Assembly: GCF_006965485.1 (NCBI RefSeq)
Contig: NZ_CP041360.1
Span: forward strand, 7,172,501 to 7,236,500
From: Spirosoma sp. KCTC 42546
GTDB taxonomy: Bacteria > Bacteroidota > Bacteroidia > Cytophagales > Spirosomataceae
Direction: 5' to 3'
Length of the DNA: 64,000 bases
Below the pieces are notes generated by a model. It saw nothing but the letters and a program-made list of their open reading frames with translations. It made no database searches and was not told where the DNA came from. This document shows, piece after piece, positions 55,534-64,000 of the stretch (position 1 is the stretch's first letter; each line of letters starts with the position of its first letter). The position numbers and the translations under genes were made by a program.

Positions 55534-56749
55534 ACCGCTCCATGACTGGGTACGTCAGTCACTGGACACCTACCGCCCCGATTATAACCCGACCGATTGG
55601 GCACGTCTCCAGCGTACGTTGCGTCGTCGGCGATGGGGGCGCTGGGGTGCTCTTACGAGTGTATGTCTGCTTCTTGTCGGTTTGATCAGTTGGTTCGTTG
55701 TTGAACAGCAAACAGACAACGTAAAGCAGAGTTCTACTACTCTTCTCTTACGTAGCCCCAAACCAGCGCTTATACTGGATTCTATTGAGGCACATAATTC
55801 TGATGCGCTCACTAGCTCATCAGGAATTCCGAAAATGGAAAAATTGATGCCCACAGCAGCGAGATCTAGTCCATTTTATTCATTCGCGACAGTCAAACCA
55901 ACATCCGTTTTACAACCCGTTATTGATATACTAAGTCCGACTCGTAAGCTAAACTTGTTGCCAACCGACATAAATGAACACATTCCATTACCACATCTAA
56001 TTGCCTTTAGCCCTGAAGAAACCGCCATCAAGCAACAAATGATAACGGGCGACTTCGGCCTAGACTCAACTTCCTATCGTGTTTTGGATCGTAACCTACG
56101 TACGTGGCCAGACGCGGTAGTTGTCTGTGACTTTACAACCAGTATGTATCCATACACGACACAACTCTTTGCCTGGTTCCGAAAAAATGCCCGTAACCCG
56201 GCCATTAAAGGCATGGTATTTTTTACAGATTGTGATAGTCTGGGTCAACAAACACGCCCTGGCGGTCCAGCGGGGCGCATGTTTGTGACACGAGAGCGGG
56301 ACCCAGCCAAAGCCTTACCAATTTTACTGGATGCAGCTCGCAATACCACTCGTAACAACGACGATGCTGAAAATGATATAGAAGCACTTTTGTTTGCACA
56401 ACAGACCTTTCCTGAGGCTAAGCATCTGATTCTGCTTGCCGATAACATCAGTACGGTTAAAGATATAGCTTTGTTGAGCAAGGTAAAGAAACCGGTTCAT
56501 GTGGTGCTTTGCGGAACAACAGGCAGTGATACAACACGGGCCTTCCAACCTGACTATTATACGATTGCCAGTCATACACAAGGCAGTGTGCATACCCTCG
56601 AAGATGACCTTACGCCCAGCCTGTTATCCCGAACAACTACCCTCCGGGTTGGCTCACATTATTATCGGTATGTAGCGCACAAAAAACAATTTAAACTTAC
56701 TCCCTTTTCCCACAGACCCAGGCACTTTCTAAAACTCATCTGGCTGTAA
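55514..56749 (+). CDS. Membrane protein with VWA-like domain, candidate sigma-factor partner
   Basis: 411 aa. A cytosolic N-terminus (residues 1-40), one membrane helix (ALTSVCLLLVGLISWFVV, about 45-62), then a periplasmic region with a VWA-like fold: VVCDFTTSMYPY is a DxTxS form of the MIDAS motif, followed by IKGMVFFTDCDS and AKHLILLADNIS. The 20-base overlap with the ECF sigma gene and the single-helix layout suggest an anti-sigma-type sensor, but the N-terminal region has no recognisable anti-sigma motif. Inference. Confidence 0.75.
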   Translation: MSEQTDKPLHDWVRQSLDTYRPDYNPTDWARLQRTLRRRRWGRWGALTSVCLLLVGLISWFVVEQQTDNVKQSSTTLLLRSPKPALILDSIEAHNSDALTSSSGIPKMEKLMPTAARSSPFYSFATVKPTSVLQPVIDILSPTRKLNLLPTDINEHIPLPHLIAFSPEETAIKQQMITGDFGLDSTSYRVLDRNLRTWPDAVVVCDFTTSMYPYTTQLFAWFRKNARNPAIKGMVFFTDCDSLGQQTRPGGPAGRMFVTRERDPAKALPILLDAARNTTRNNDDAENDIEALLFAQQTFPEAKHLILLADNISTVKDIALLSKVKKPVHVVLCGTTGSDTTRAFQPDYYTIASHTQGSVHTLEDDLTPSLLSRTTTLRVGSHYYRYVAHKKQFKLTPFSHRPRHFLKLIWL

Positions 56750-56866
56750 AGAATGAACGAGCGGTTGCTGACCAATAGGAACTTATCTTTTTCTATTCAT
56801 ATATGTACCGAATTTATTAATCGGACGTTAGTAGAAGATAGTACTGTATGTAGTTCGTATCTGGTT

Positions 56867-57379
56867 ATGCCTCTTTTTGCCTCTAGTCGTCGTCGTTTAC
56901 GCATCTCTTTTATTATTGCGATCAGCCTGATTTTTAGTCTTGTTACAGTTGCCCAACTTAATTTAACCTACCATCTGCTCAACGGCTATTTCTTGAGTAG
57001 CGATGCCCCTGTTAATAAAGGAAAGCCTACCCTATTTGTATTCGAACAGGCCGAAACATTCGGGAACGTGTTCAAACCAGCCACTACTATGAGTAAGCGG
57101 CCTGATGCGGTGAATTTCACCAAAGAAATGGCCATTGGTATTGCCCTACCACCAACTAACAAGCCCCCAAAGCTTTCCGTAAGCAAAGTATTCGTCCAGG
57201 ATTCCGTTTTGACGGTCCGCTATATTCGCATTGCAGACACCACCTTAACGAATAATCCGCAATCCTTTACAAGTCAGCCTATTCTGCTATTTGCTATCCC
57301 GAAGCAGGTAGTTCTAAAAACTAAACTTGTTGAAAATGGCAAAGTGGTGCAGTTGCTTAAGAAACGTGAAGAAGAGTAA
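56867..57379 (+). CDS. Hypothetical exported or membrane-anchored protein
   Basis: About 170 aa from ATG 56867, where RRRLRISFIIAISLIFSLVTVAQ makes a signal peptide or anchor; the frame is open from 56753, 4 bases after the preceding gene. The body (TLFVFEQAETFGNVFKPAT, LSVSKVFVQDSVLTVRYIRI) is beta-rich. No family recognised. Probably the third gene of the sigma factor operon. Confidence 0.65.
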   Translation: MPLFASSRRRLRISFIIAISLIFSLVTVAQLNLTYHLLNGYFLSSDAPVNKGKPTLFVFEQAETFGNVFKPATTMSKRPDAVNFTKEMAIGIALPPTNKPPKLSVSKVFVQDSVLTVRYIRIADTTLTNNPQSFTSQPILLFAIPKQVVLKTKLVENGKVVQLLKKREEE

Positions 57380-57509
57380 CGCTCTTTTTTGACCTTAGGC
57401 TAGCCTGTTGCACCTGATATATATAGCGATCACAGGATGAGTTTGACTCCGTAAAGTTGACAAGAACATAGAACCGCCTGACAGCTAAAGTCATCATAGA
57501 GTAAATGGG

Positions 57510-57541
57510 AACGCTGGTCTTTGCAAAGACCAGCGTTTTTT
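57510..57541 (+). terminator. Terminator of the sigma factor operon
   Basis: aacgctggtcttt / aaagaccagcgtt with a 2-base centre, followed by tttt. Confidence 0.85.
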
Positions 57542-57552
57542 AGTTCGTAAAC

Positions 57553-57579
57553 AAAAAGCCCCATCTTGATGATGGGGCT
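57553..57579 (-). terminator. Minus-strand terminator 3
   Basis: On the minus strand agccccatc / gatggggct, followed by ttttt. No minus-strand ORF precedes it. Confidence 0.7.
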
Positions 57580-57660
57580 AAGTATTTTTCTTGATAAACG
57601 TGATCTTATGGGTCAGATGCACTTGGATACTTATTAGACGTAGAAAGTGTTATTTGGACA

Positions 57661-57697
57661 CAAAAAAAACGTTGGGTCTAAAAGTCCCAACGTTTCA
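57661..57697 (-). terminator. Minus-strand terminator 2
   Basis: On the minus strand aaacgttggg / cccaacgttt, followed by a run of eight T. It lies inside an outer 15-base pairing (57605-57619 with 57696-57710, one mismatch). Confidence 0.75.
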
Positions 57698-57813
57698 TCT
57701 AACCCATAAGAGCTCGCAAACTGACAGACCGACAGCTTGCAATCAGTACCAATTTAGTTGTAAAACAACCAAATTGGTAACTTATTGATTATATGGCCAA
57801 CAGAATAGACAAC

Positions 57814-57857
57814 AAAAAAAACGCCAGTTCTACTAGAACTGGCGTTTCTGCATTCCG
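57814..57857 (-). terminator. Minus-strand terminator 1
   Basis: On the minus strand aaacgccagttct / agaactggcgttt, a perfect 13-bp stem, followed by eight T. No ORF precedes it on this strand. Confidence 0.78.
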
Positions 57858-58424
57858 TTCAAACCTAAACTCACCCTAAGAGCGGCATAGGTTATTTAAA
57901 TATAAATCTTGTGCCTCAGAGGATTGCATTAAAATTGATCGGCATTATGAACAATTACACCAAATCCGTTTAATCCAGAAGCCTGTTTCACGTCTCAATC
58001 ATCAATATGGTTTTCCCACGGCCAAAAATATCTCATGGACATAGCTCCTTTACGTGATGTAAGTACAGGCGGCCTGTGATTGTCTGTAATTTATGGCACT
58101 CCTTTTTTATCCGTCCTTAGCTCTACTTAGATATCATCCTGACCTTCGAAACTATCGACAATATCGTTCATCAATTTTGGGCAATTTTCCTCATAAATCG
58201 GGCGCTTACCTGACTATTCCAGTTAGTAAAATTTTTACAGCATGATTTTGCCTGTTCATATGCTTAACAAGTGATTTTATAGACAAAAACCAGATATTGA
58301 CACACTAAATGAGGCCTTAATGCTTCCTTACTCATAACATATGACCGAATAGTATATTTTTAAACACGAATAGCTTGTCTGGCAAGGTTTTGGCGCTTTG
58401 TGAATTCTATAAAACTCATAAATC

Positions 58425-58757
58425 ATGGAACGCAACATCAACCCGGATTTACTTAAGGAATACATCAAAACACTTATCGCTACGGATGTAGTATTCCCCG
58501 GTATACTGCCTCGCCAGTGGGGTAATGACTTCAATCGTATGGAATTACAGGTAATTCACTTCACACTGAAATTTATCCTCAAAACAGCTGATCCAAAAAC
58601 CAAAAAAGTTCTGATTGAAGCCTTCAAAAAGGTTGAAGAGCATGACTTAAGCCTACACTGGTTTCTATGCGACTTCTGGGAAGCTATTGTTCCCATACTG
58701 ATCAAATACCCGTATTGGCCAACTCGAAAATCGTCATTTCAACACGAATTGAATTAA
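58425..58757 (+). CDS. Hypothetical helical protein
   Basis: 110 aa, mostly helical and soluble (LLKEYIKTLIATDVVFPG, MELQVIHFTLKFILKTAD, LIEAFKKVEEHDLSLHWF). No family recognised and no signal peptide. It converges with dinB 10 bases away; the spacing and clean start codon support a real gene. Confidence 0.65.
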   Translation: MERNINPDLLKEYIKTLIATDVVFPGILPRQWGNDFNRMELQVIHFTLKFILKTADPKTKKVLIEAFKKVEEHDLSLHWFLCDFWEAIVPILIKYPYWPTRKSSFQHELN

Positions 58758-58767
58758 TAAAATCTCA

Positions 58768-59847
58768 CTATATACCCAGGGTCAGCTGCCCTCCCTGAAC
58801 CGTTGCTATAGGCTGTAAACTTGATAGTGAGACACCCAGCAAACGAACACCTTTTGGCAGAGGGAGTAAAGAAGCCAATAAGTCGAGGCTGATTCTGGCA
58901 AATACCGATTGGTCCGCAATGACGCTGAGGGACGTTCGACTGCGGGTAATCTGCTGAAAATCGGCATATTTAACCTTCAGCGTAACCGTCCGGCCTACCA
59001 GGCCCATTCGCTCACAGTAGGCCCATACGCTTTTTATCAACGGTTCCAGCTCCGTTGCCAAATCGGCATAGTCTGTTAAATCCTGTTCAAAGGTGTTCTC
59101 TGAACCTACAGATTTGCGCTCCCGATCCGGAGTCACCGGGCGGGTGTCGATGGCCCGGGCGATGCTATAATAGTGATGGCCTACTTTACCGAAATGGTCC
59201 AGCAAAAACGCTTCGCTTTTCTGCCGCAAATCCAGACCGGTAAAAATGCCCAGTTGATTCATTTTTGCTGCCGTCACGCTGCCAATCCCGTGAAACTGCC
59301 CAACCGTCAGGCCTTCTACAAAGGCTAGTCCCTGATGCGGCTTAATGACAAACAAGCCATCAGGTTTTCGGTAATCGGAAGCCAGTTTCGCCAGGAATTT
59401 GTTATAAGAAACGCCCGCTGATGCCGTCAGACCCGTTTCCTGTTTGATCTGCTCTTTGATGGCCTGAGCCGTTTGCGTAGCGGTGCGTTGGTCCGTCAGT
59501 GTATCCGTTACATCGAGGTAGGCTTCATCCAGCGACAGCGGTTCAATCAGGCTGGTAAACTGAGCGAAAATAGCCCGTATCTGACTGGAAACGGCCTTGT
59601 ATACATCAAAGCGAGGCTTTACAAATAGCAGATCCGGGCACTTGCGAAGAGCGATGGATGAAGCCATGGCCGAGCGTACGCCATATTTTCGGGCTTCATA
59701 ACTGGCGGCAGCTACCACGCCCCGCTGTCGGGAGCCCCCTACGGCTACGGGTTTCCCGCGCAGATCGGGGTTATCGCGCTGCTCAACAGATGCGTAGAAA
59801 GCGTCCATATCGATATGGATGATTTTTCGGGTACCGGGCTGCTCCAT
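58768..59847 (-). CDS. dinB: DNA polymerase IV
   Basis: 359-aa Y-family translesion polymerase from ATG 59847 (a TTG at 59853 is open). Catalytic residues in IHIDMDAFYASVEQRDNP and EPLSLDEAYLDVTD; steric-gate region Tyr-containing FYASVE; GVSYNKFLAKLASDYRKPDG, HhH motif GQFHGIGSVTAAKMNQLG and the little-finger domain (RKSVGSENTFEQDL). It starts 7 bases after the arginyl-transferase-like gene, so the two form an operon. Confidence 0.95.
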   Translation of the reverse strand: MEQPGTRKIIHIDMDAFYASVEQRDNPDLRGKPVAVGGSRQRGVVAAASYEARKYGVRSAMASSIALRKCPDLLFVKPRFDVYKAVSSQIRAIFAQFTSLIEPLSLDEAYLDVTDTLTDQRTATQTAQAIKEQIKQETGLTASAGVSYNKFLAKLASDYRKPDGLFVIKPHQGLAFVEGLTVGQFHGIGSVTAAKMNQLGIFTGLDLRQKSEAFLLDHFGKVGHHYYSIARAIDTRPVTPDRERKSVGSENTFEQDLTDYADLATELEPLIKSVWAYCERMGLVGRTVTLKVKYADFQQITRSRTSLSVIADQSVFARISLDLLASLLPLPKGVRLLGVSLSSLQPIATVQGGQLTLGI

Positions 59848-59854
59848 ACTCAAA

Positions 59855-60517
59855 TTACCCGTTTCTGTATACCTCTGCCAGCCGTGTTACAACATCCCAT
59901 GAAAACGGAAGCCATTGATCACGGGTGCTGTCAAATACTTCGGTAGCTGCTTCGCAGGCGAACAGCTTATAATCAAACTTGGGGTAATTACTGACCAAAT
60001 AGCCCGGATAGTAGTACTCTTTCTGGTAGCGTTGGGCAAACTTAATTTTCTGTAGCATCAGGTATTTCCCCAAGCTATGTTTACGGTAATCCGGGTGGTA
60101 AAAATTCATGATACCCGCAATGCTTTGAGCGCCATTATCGAAGATACCGGCAGCAATCAAACTGGCTCCGTCCCGCACTTCAACTACGTACGTATCAAAC
60201 ACATTATACACGGCTCCGTCCAGCAGGCAAGATTCAACAGATTCGGGGGCGTCAAAATTTATGGAACTTCTGTACAAGGCATACAGGCTCTCCAGTTCCT
60301 GCGAAAGCACAAAGGGCTTCACCGCAACGGAGAATTTCTCATTGCTTCGTAATAGCCGGAGCTGTTTTGTGCCATATGTAACAGTTGCGAGTGTAATACG
60401 TAACCAGTGTACCGCACAGAGCGAATCATCGAACAGGACAAACCGGCAGGTAAAAACATCCTGCTGCATCCGAAAATAGCCTTTGCTCAGGCACAAATCC
60501 AGCATACTTCCTTTCAT
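59855..60517 (-). CDS. Arginyl-tRNA--protein transferase-like (Ate1/Bpt C-terminal type) protein
   Basis: 220 aa. GNAT-like core as in leucyl/arginyl-tRNA-protein transferases of the Ate1/Bpt group: LESLYALYRSSINFDAPESVESCLL, VVEVRDGASLIAAGIFDNGAQSIAGIMNFYHPDYRKHSLGKYLML (key residues AAGIFD and YHPDYRKHSLGKY) and YYYPGYLVSNYPKFDYK. The N-terminal Cys cluster of Ate1 is missing, and the protein is shorter, so its acceptor may differ. Co-transcribed with dinB, an unusual partner. Confidence 0.82.
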   Translation of the reverse strand: MKGSMLDLCLSKGYFRMQQDVFTCRFVLFDDSLCAVHWLRITLATVTYGTKQLRLLRSNEKFSVAVKPFVLSQELESLYALYRSSINFDAPESVESCLLDGAVYNVFDTYVVEVRDGASLIAAGIFDNGAQSIAGIMNFYHPDYRKHSLGKYLMLQKIKFAQRYQKEYYYPGYLVSNYPKFDYKLFACEAATEVFDSTRDQWLPFSWDVVTRLAEVYRNG

Positions 60518-60527
60518 AGGTAGGTTG

Positions 60528-60649
60528 GGATAGCGCGAACGTCTACGTTCGTGCTGATTATTCTCCGGCCTCTGGCCGATTGGTGATTAGTTGGCTTCAG
60601 GCCAAAGGCCGGGAAATAGTCAGCACGAACGTAGACGTTCGCGCTATCC
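60528..60649. repeat. Perfect 30-bp inverted repeat with nested palindromes
   Basis: Arms 60528-60557 and 60620-60649 are exact reverse complements, and each arm is itself palindromic (cgaacgt...acgttcg). Inside, ccggcctctggcc faces ggccaaaggccgg. It fills the gap between two minus-strand genes. It may be a mobile palindromic element (REP/MITE-like) or a terminator. Confidence 0.85.
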
Positions 60650-60651
60650 TA

Positions 60652-61554
60652 TCACTTTCCGGTGGTTATCTCTTCATAAGCGGCCTGCAGGCTCCGTATA
60701 ATGCCATCACCCTGCCACTCTGTTACACCCGGAATAGCTGTTGCTTTCAGAATCTCGTCTTTCGATTTTCCCGCTTTGACTTCTCCCCCAACAAACACCA
60801 GGAGCTTCTCCAGATAGTCTTTAAATGCCTTGATATCTTCTTTACTTCCCGTAATTTTTTCGGGGTCGAAGGCGTGCCCAAACACGAAGATGGTTTTGTT
60901 ATCGAAAGTCGTCAGCGTTTTATCCAGAACTGTAATCCAGTTTTTAATACTGGCTCCCGCACTTTTATCAATAAACGGATACCGACGATTCGACATTAAG
61001 TCGCCCATGTGCAGCACGTTGGCGTTCTCGAAATGGATTAAGCCATCGCCATCCGTGTGGCCCGGTCCGAAATAATAGGCCCGAATACTTTCGCTGCCTA
61101 CCTTCCGCTTCCAACCCTCATTAAAGGTGATATCGGGATAGAGTTGCTTATCCTCGGTCTTTGCTTTTTCGGCGACTGCTTTCTGGTTTTTCAACGAATT
61201 CTCGTGCGCTACTACGTGACCCACCATCCCTTTAAACGCAATGTTTCCCGACGTATGGTCGCCGTGGTGATGCGTATTAATCAGTAAGGGAAAGGCTTTA
61301 TCTTCCGTTTTTTTCAGGGCGTCAATTAAATGCTGCGCCTGTTCGGGAAATTCAGAATCGACAACTACCCAGCCCTCTTTGGTTTGGAGATAGGCAATCG
61401 TGCCGCCTTTTTCGGTAAAAACGCCCACATTATCGCGAACCATCTTCATTTTGAATGGGTCGTCGGCCAACCGATTGGCAAACAATGCGTGCTGAAACAG
61501 GGAAACGCCCCCTAAAGTTAAGGCCGTGTGTTGAACGAAACGTCTGCGATTCAT
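60652..61554 (-). CDS. MBL-fold metallo-hydrolase, exported
   Basis: 300 aa. Zinc ligands in INTHHHGDHTSGN, FGPGHTDGDGLIHF and FGHAFDPEK. The N-terminus, MNRRRFVQHTALTLGGVSLFQ, is Tat-like. Closest in pattern to the SoxH/quinoprotein-relay type MBL proteins. Substrate unknown; periplasmic. Confidence 0.9.
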   Translation of the reverse strand: MNRRRFVQHTALTLGGVSLFQHALFANRLADDPFKMKMVRDNVGVFTEKGGTIAYLQTKEGWVVVDSEFPEQAQHLIDALKKTEDKAFPLLINTHHHGDHTSGNIAFKGMVGHVVAHENSLKNQKAVAEKAKTEDKQLYPDITFNEGWKRKVGSESIRAYYFGPGHTDGDGLIHFENANVLHMGDLMSNRRYPFIDKSAGASIKNWITVLDKTLTTFDNKTIFVFGHAFDPEKITGSKEDIKAFKDYLEKLLVFVGGEVKAGKSKDEILKATAIPGVTEWQGDGIIRSLQAAYEEITTGK

Positions 61555-61688
61555 GGACTTGTCGGTTCGGGTTTAGCGATTTTTTAGCCGATGGCTAATT
61601 GAGTTGAAAGTTACTCAAAAAGCCGATACAAGTCTGTTTCGTAACCGCTCGTCCAAACTAGATTCTATTGATTCTTCAACACAATTTT

Positions 61689-61722
61689 TGGTGCTGTCAG
61701 TTTCTTAAAACTGACAGCACCA
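61689..61722. terminator. Perfect 15-bp hairpin between XDH-type and MBL genes
   Basis: tggtgctgtcagttt / aaactgacagcacca with a ctta loop. No T-run. It may be a Rho-independent-like structure or a processing site. Confidence 0.55.
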
Positions 61723-61759
61723 GCAGTGTTCATCAAATTAACGAATCAGGTAACGACAC

Positions 61760-61789
61760 GTCTGGGCCAAGCTGGAGCTTGGCCCAGAC
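61760..61789. terminator. Perfect 14-bp hairpin downstream of XDH-type gene
   Basis: gtctgggccaagct / agcttggcccagac with a 2-base centre, 12 bases after the stop of the molybdenum hydroxylase gene on the minus strand. Confidence 0.6.
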
Positions 61790-61800
61790 CCTATAGACGG

Positions 61801-63966
61801 CTAGGATTTGGCCAGGTCTTCCGGGCGAACCGGTAATTGCCGGAGTCGTTTTCCGGTAGCGGCAAAAAGGGCGTTAACAAGCGCCGGGGCAATAGGTGGC
61901 ACGCCTGGTTCGCCAGCACCGCCCATTGGTCCGGTGCTGGGTACAATGTATACGTCAATGACTGGCATTTCATCGATACGTAGCATACGGTAGTCATGGA
62001 AATTGCTTTGCTGAACCCGGCCCCGCTCCAGGGTAATTTCACCGTAAAGAGCAGCCGTGAGACCATACACAATACAGCTTTCCATCTGCGCCCGAACGCC
62101 ATCGGGATTTACAGCCAGTCCGCAATCAATGGCGCAGACCACGCGGTGGAGATGAATCTTTTGTTTATCAACCGATAACTCAACGACTTGCGCGATGTAA
62201 CTTCCCATAGCCGCATGGACAGCCACGCCCCTGAATCGACCAGGCGGTAGTGGTTTTTCCCAGTTGGCTTTTTCGGCAGCAAGGTTAAGTGCCGCCAGAT
62301 GCCGGGGATGCTCGTTCAAAAGCATACGTCTGTAGGCAACAGGGTCTTTGCCCGCTATAGTCGCGAGTTCATCCACTAACGTTTCCATCACAAAAGCGGT
62401 GTGCGTATTACCAACGGACCGCCAGGGAAGAACAGGAACATGGCAGGTAGTTGTGTGAAGCTCAACGGAATGGTCAGGAATCTTTGCCAGGTAAGGCGAT
62501 CCATGCACCCCACCTACCGAACTATAATCAATACCCTTCTGAACAATTTCCGCGGCCAATGGGGTATTAGTAAAAAGAGATTGCCCAACAATTCGGTGTT
62601 GCCAGGCTGTCGGGAATCCGTCTCGGCCAATCCCGATTGTTGCCCGATGCAGATAAACGGGCCGGTAATAGCCGCCTTGGATATCATCCTCCCGAGACCA
62701 TATCAGTTTGATAAACTTACCACTGACTTTAGCGATCTGAACGGCTTCCATAACCCAATCGGCGTTAAAGGAACCCCGCCTACCAAAACTCCCTCCCAGA
62801 AAAGGCGTGTTAAACGCAACCTGCTCGGGCTTTATTCCCAAAAACGCAGCCACTTCCTGCTGATGAAGAAACGGCGATTGCGTACCAGTCCAGATCTCGC
62901 ATCGGTCGTTAAGGATCTTAACGGTACAGTTCAACGGCTCCATGGGTGCATGCGCGAGGTACGGAAACGTGAATTCTGCATCAATGGTTTTGGCCGCTGT
63001 TGACAAAGCACTTGCTACATCCCCTTTTTGCTGGCTGGGGATTCCTTTTGTTGTGGCTAGCTCCCTGTATGTGTCCAGTTGAGTTTTGCTGTCAACGGGC
63101 TCATCGGTTCCCAGACTCCAGTCTATTTTCAGGGCATCACGACCGAGCCTGGCAGCCCAATAGTGATCAGCCAATACGGCCACACCCGTTGGAATCTGAA
63201 CAACGGCCCGAACTCCCTGTATAGCTTTCGCTCGGCTGGAATCGACTGATTTTACTGTTCCACCGAACACGGGCGCATGGGCTACAACTGCCGTAAGTAA
63301 GCCAGGGAACTGAACATCAATCCCATAGGTCGCTTTCCCATTGATCTTTTCGGGACTGTCAACCCGCTTTTGAGAGTTACCGATGTACCTCCATGCTGTA
63401 GGTTCACGAAGTTTAACGGCAGGTACCGGTAGTGTTGACGCTTCAGAAGCAAGTTCGCCATAACTGACACGCCGGGCACCCGCAATGACATACCCATTTT
63501 CCGTTCGGCAGTCCCTGGGTTGTAGACCTAATCGGTTGGCCGCTGCCTGCACCAGCATGGTACGGGCCGTTGCGCCCGCCAGCCGATACCGATCAAATTC
63601 GGAACAGGTTGAATCAGACCCTCCGGTAGTCTGTACCGAAAGCGGTTCGGCAAAATCAGCCCCTTTGCCAGCTGGCCGGTGTTCAACCTGTATGTTGTTC
63701 CAGTCACAGTCCAGCTCTTCGGCAATCAGCATAGTTAGGGTCGTCCAGATACCCTGACCCATTTCTACCTTCGAGAGAATAAGTTGTAGGCTATTATCCT
63801 CGCCAATACGCAGGAACGCATTCAGTTTCCGAGCCGGTCGGGTTGACGGAGAGGCTGTAAAGCTGGACGGGGTAGCGCTGACAGGCATACCCAAAGCGAT
63901 AACAAGACCGCCAAGTGAGCTTGTTTTAAGAAAATCTCGACGACTAACAGGCCTTGTTTCCTTCAT
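61801..63966 (-). CDS. Xanthine dehydrogenase family molybdopterin-binding large subunit
   Basis: 721 aa, Tat-exported ([19 protein letters not shown]), of the isoquinoline 1-oxidoreductase/aldehyde oxidase beta-subunit type. Mo-cofactor motifs: [67 protein letters not shown] and the active-site Glu in [26 protein letters not shown]. It needs a small [2Fe-2S] subunit, which is expected just upstream, beyond the window end. Substrate unknown: N-heterocycle or aldehyde. Confidence 0.93.
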   Translation of the reverse strand: MKETRPVSRRDFLKTSSLGGLVIALGMPVSATPSSFTASPSTRPARKLNAFLRIGEDNSLQLILSKVEMGQGIWTTLTMLIAEELDCDWNNIQVEHRPAGKGADFAEPLSVQTTGGSDSTCSEFDRYRLAGATARTMLVQAAANRLGLQPRDCRTENGYVIAGARRVSYGELASEASTLPVPAVKLREPTAWRYIGNSQKRVDSPEKINGKATYGIDVQFPGLLTAVVAHAPVFGGTVKSVDSSRAKAIQGVRAVVQIPTGVAVLADHYWAARLGRDALKIDWSLGTDEPVDSKTQLDTYRELATTKGIPSQQKGDVASALSTAAKTIDAEFTFPYLAHAPMEPLNCTVKILNDRCEIWTGTQSPFLHQQEVAAFLGIKPEQVAFNTPFLGGSFGRRGSFNADWVMEAVQIAKVSGKFIKLIWSREDDIQGGYYRPVYLHRATIGIGRDGFPTAWQHRIVGQSLFTNTPLAAEIVQKGIDYSSVGGVHGSPYLAKIPDHSVELHTTTCHVPVLPWRSVGNTHTAFVMETLVDELATIAGKDPVAYRRMLLNEHPRHLAALNLAAEKANWEKPLPPGRFRGVAVHAAMGSYIAQVVELSVDKQKIHLHRVVCAIDCGLAVNPDGVRAQMESCIVYGLTAALYGEITLERGRVQQSNFHDYRMLRIDEMPVIDVYIVPSTGPMGGAGEPGVPPIAPALVNALFAATGKRLRQLPVRPEDLAKS

Positions 63967-64000
63967 TTTACATCTTTTTCGTTGCGCATAGCCGCCCGAT

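Larger units (their letters stand above)
57380..58424. other. One-kilobase region without genes, rich in hairpins
   Basis: No supported ORF. From 57500 to 57860 it holds one plus-strand and three minus-strand terminator-like hairpins plus other stems. From about 57900 to 58424 it is AT-rich without recognised features. No tRNA or known ncRNA was identified. Confidence 0.6.

Noticed and set aside
57380..58424. tRNA or known ncRNA gene in the 1-kb gap
   Set aside because: No cloverleaf, no TTCRANNY box and no resemblance to tmRNA, RNase P RNA or SRP RNA could be found by eye.

Overview
The window looks like a chromosome segment of a Cytophagales bacterium (phylum Bacteroidota), most likely Spirosoma or a close relative. 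The reasons are the gene families (SusD-free but CarboxypepD_reg proteins, lipoproteins, an outer-membrane beta barrel, giant Cys-rich adhesin-like repeat proteins, SUF assembly with BrxA and a DUF59 protein, an ebo cluster), weak ribosome-binding sites, and abundant long inverted repeats between genes. Genus is an inference. No rRNA, tRNA or CRISPR array was seen.

Layout. 0.8-16.0 kb: two giant secreted repeat proteins (about 1,800 and 3,171 aa) made of about 97-residue Cys-containing Ig-like modules. The first carries a cupredoxin-like domain set inside an SprB-type repeat. The second contains three tandem copies of a 388-residue, four-module unit. 16.3-18.4 and 26.7-29.3 kb: the SUF iron-sulfur genes sufC-sufD, then sufS-sufE-DUF59(sufT-like)-bacilliredoxin. 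They are split by about 8 kb holding a phytase-like esterase and an AT-rich minus-strand island.

The island (19.6-26.2 kb) is the most interesting part. It encodes, in transcription order, a LuxR-type HTH protein, a 658-aa fusion of a class I prenyl-synthase-like domain with a squalene-cyclase-like toroid domain, an M50 membrane metalloprotease with a PqqD/RRE-like N-terminus, three unannotated paralogous 49-53-aa peptides sharing FQxExLEERLENxW followed by hypervariable tails, a CarboxypepD_reg-like secreted protein, and a MauE/DoxX-thioredoxin fusion. I read this as a candidate RiPP-like peptide system, possibly with isoprenoid chemistry. Function is inferred, not shown.

29.4-33.6 kb holds eboC, eboB and eboA on the minus strand, with two unrelated plus-strand envelope genes between eboB and eboA. 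The remaining ebo genes (eboD, eboE and an eboF-like phosphodiesterase) lie at 49.2-53.1 kb, so the cluster is split in two. Between them are a double SGNH hydrolase, an IS982-type element, a di-heme peroxidase, a tyrosine recombinase, bS21, Ppx/GppA, a bile-acid-symporter-family transporter, an AT-rich DUF6932-like pair, a MarR regulator, a run of small enzymes (DinB-like, DUF4442, PaaI thioesterase, esterase), an SDR and a glycosyltransferase.

53.1-64 kb holds lipoproteins, an ECF sigma factor overlapped by a membrane VWA-like protein, a 1-kb region without genes but rich in terminator hairpins, DNA polymerase IV with an arginyl-transferase-like protein, an MBL-fold hydrolase and a Tat-exported molybdenum hydroxylase large subunit. 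Many gene borders carry long, often perfect inverted repeats (up to 42-bp arms).
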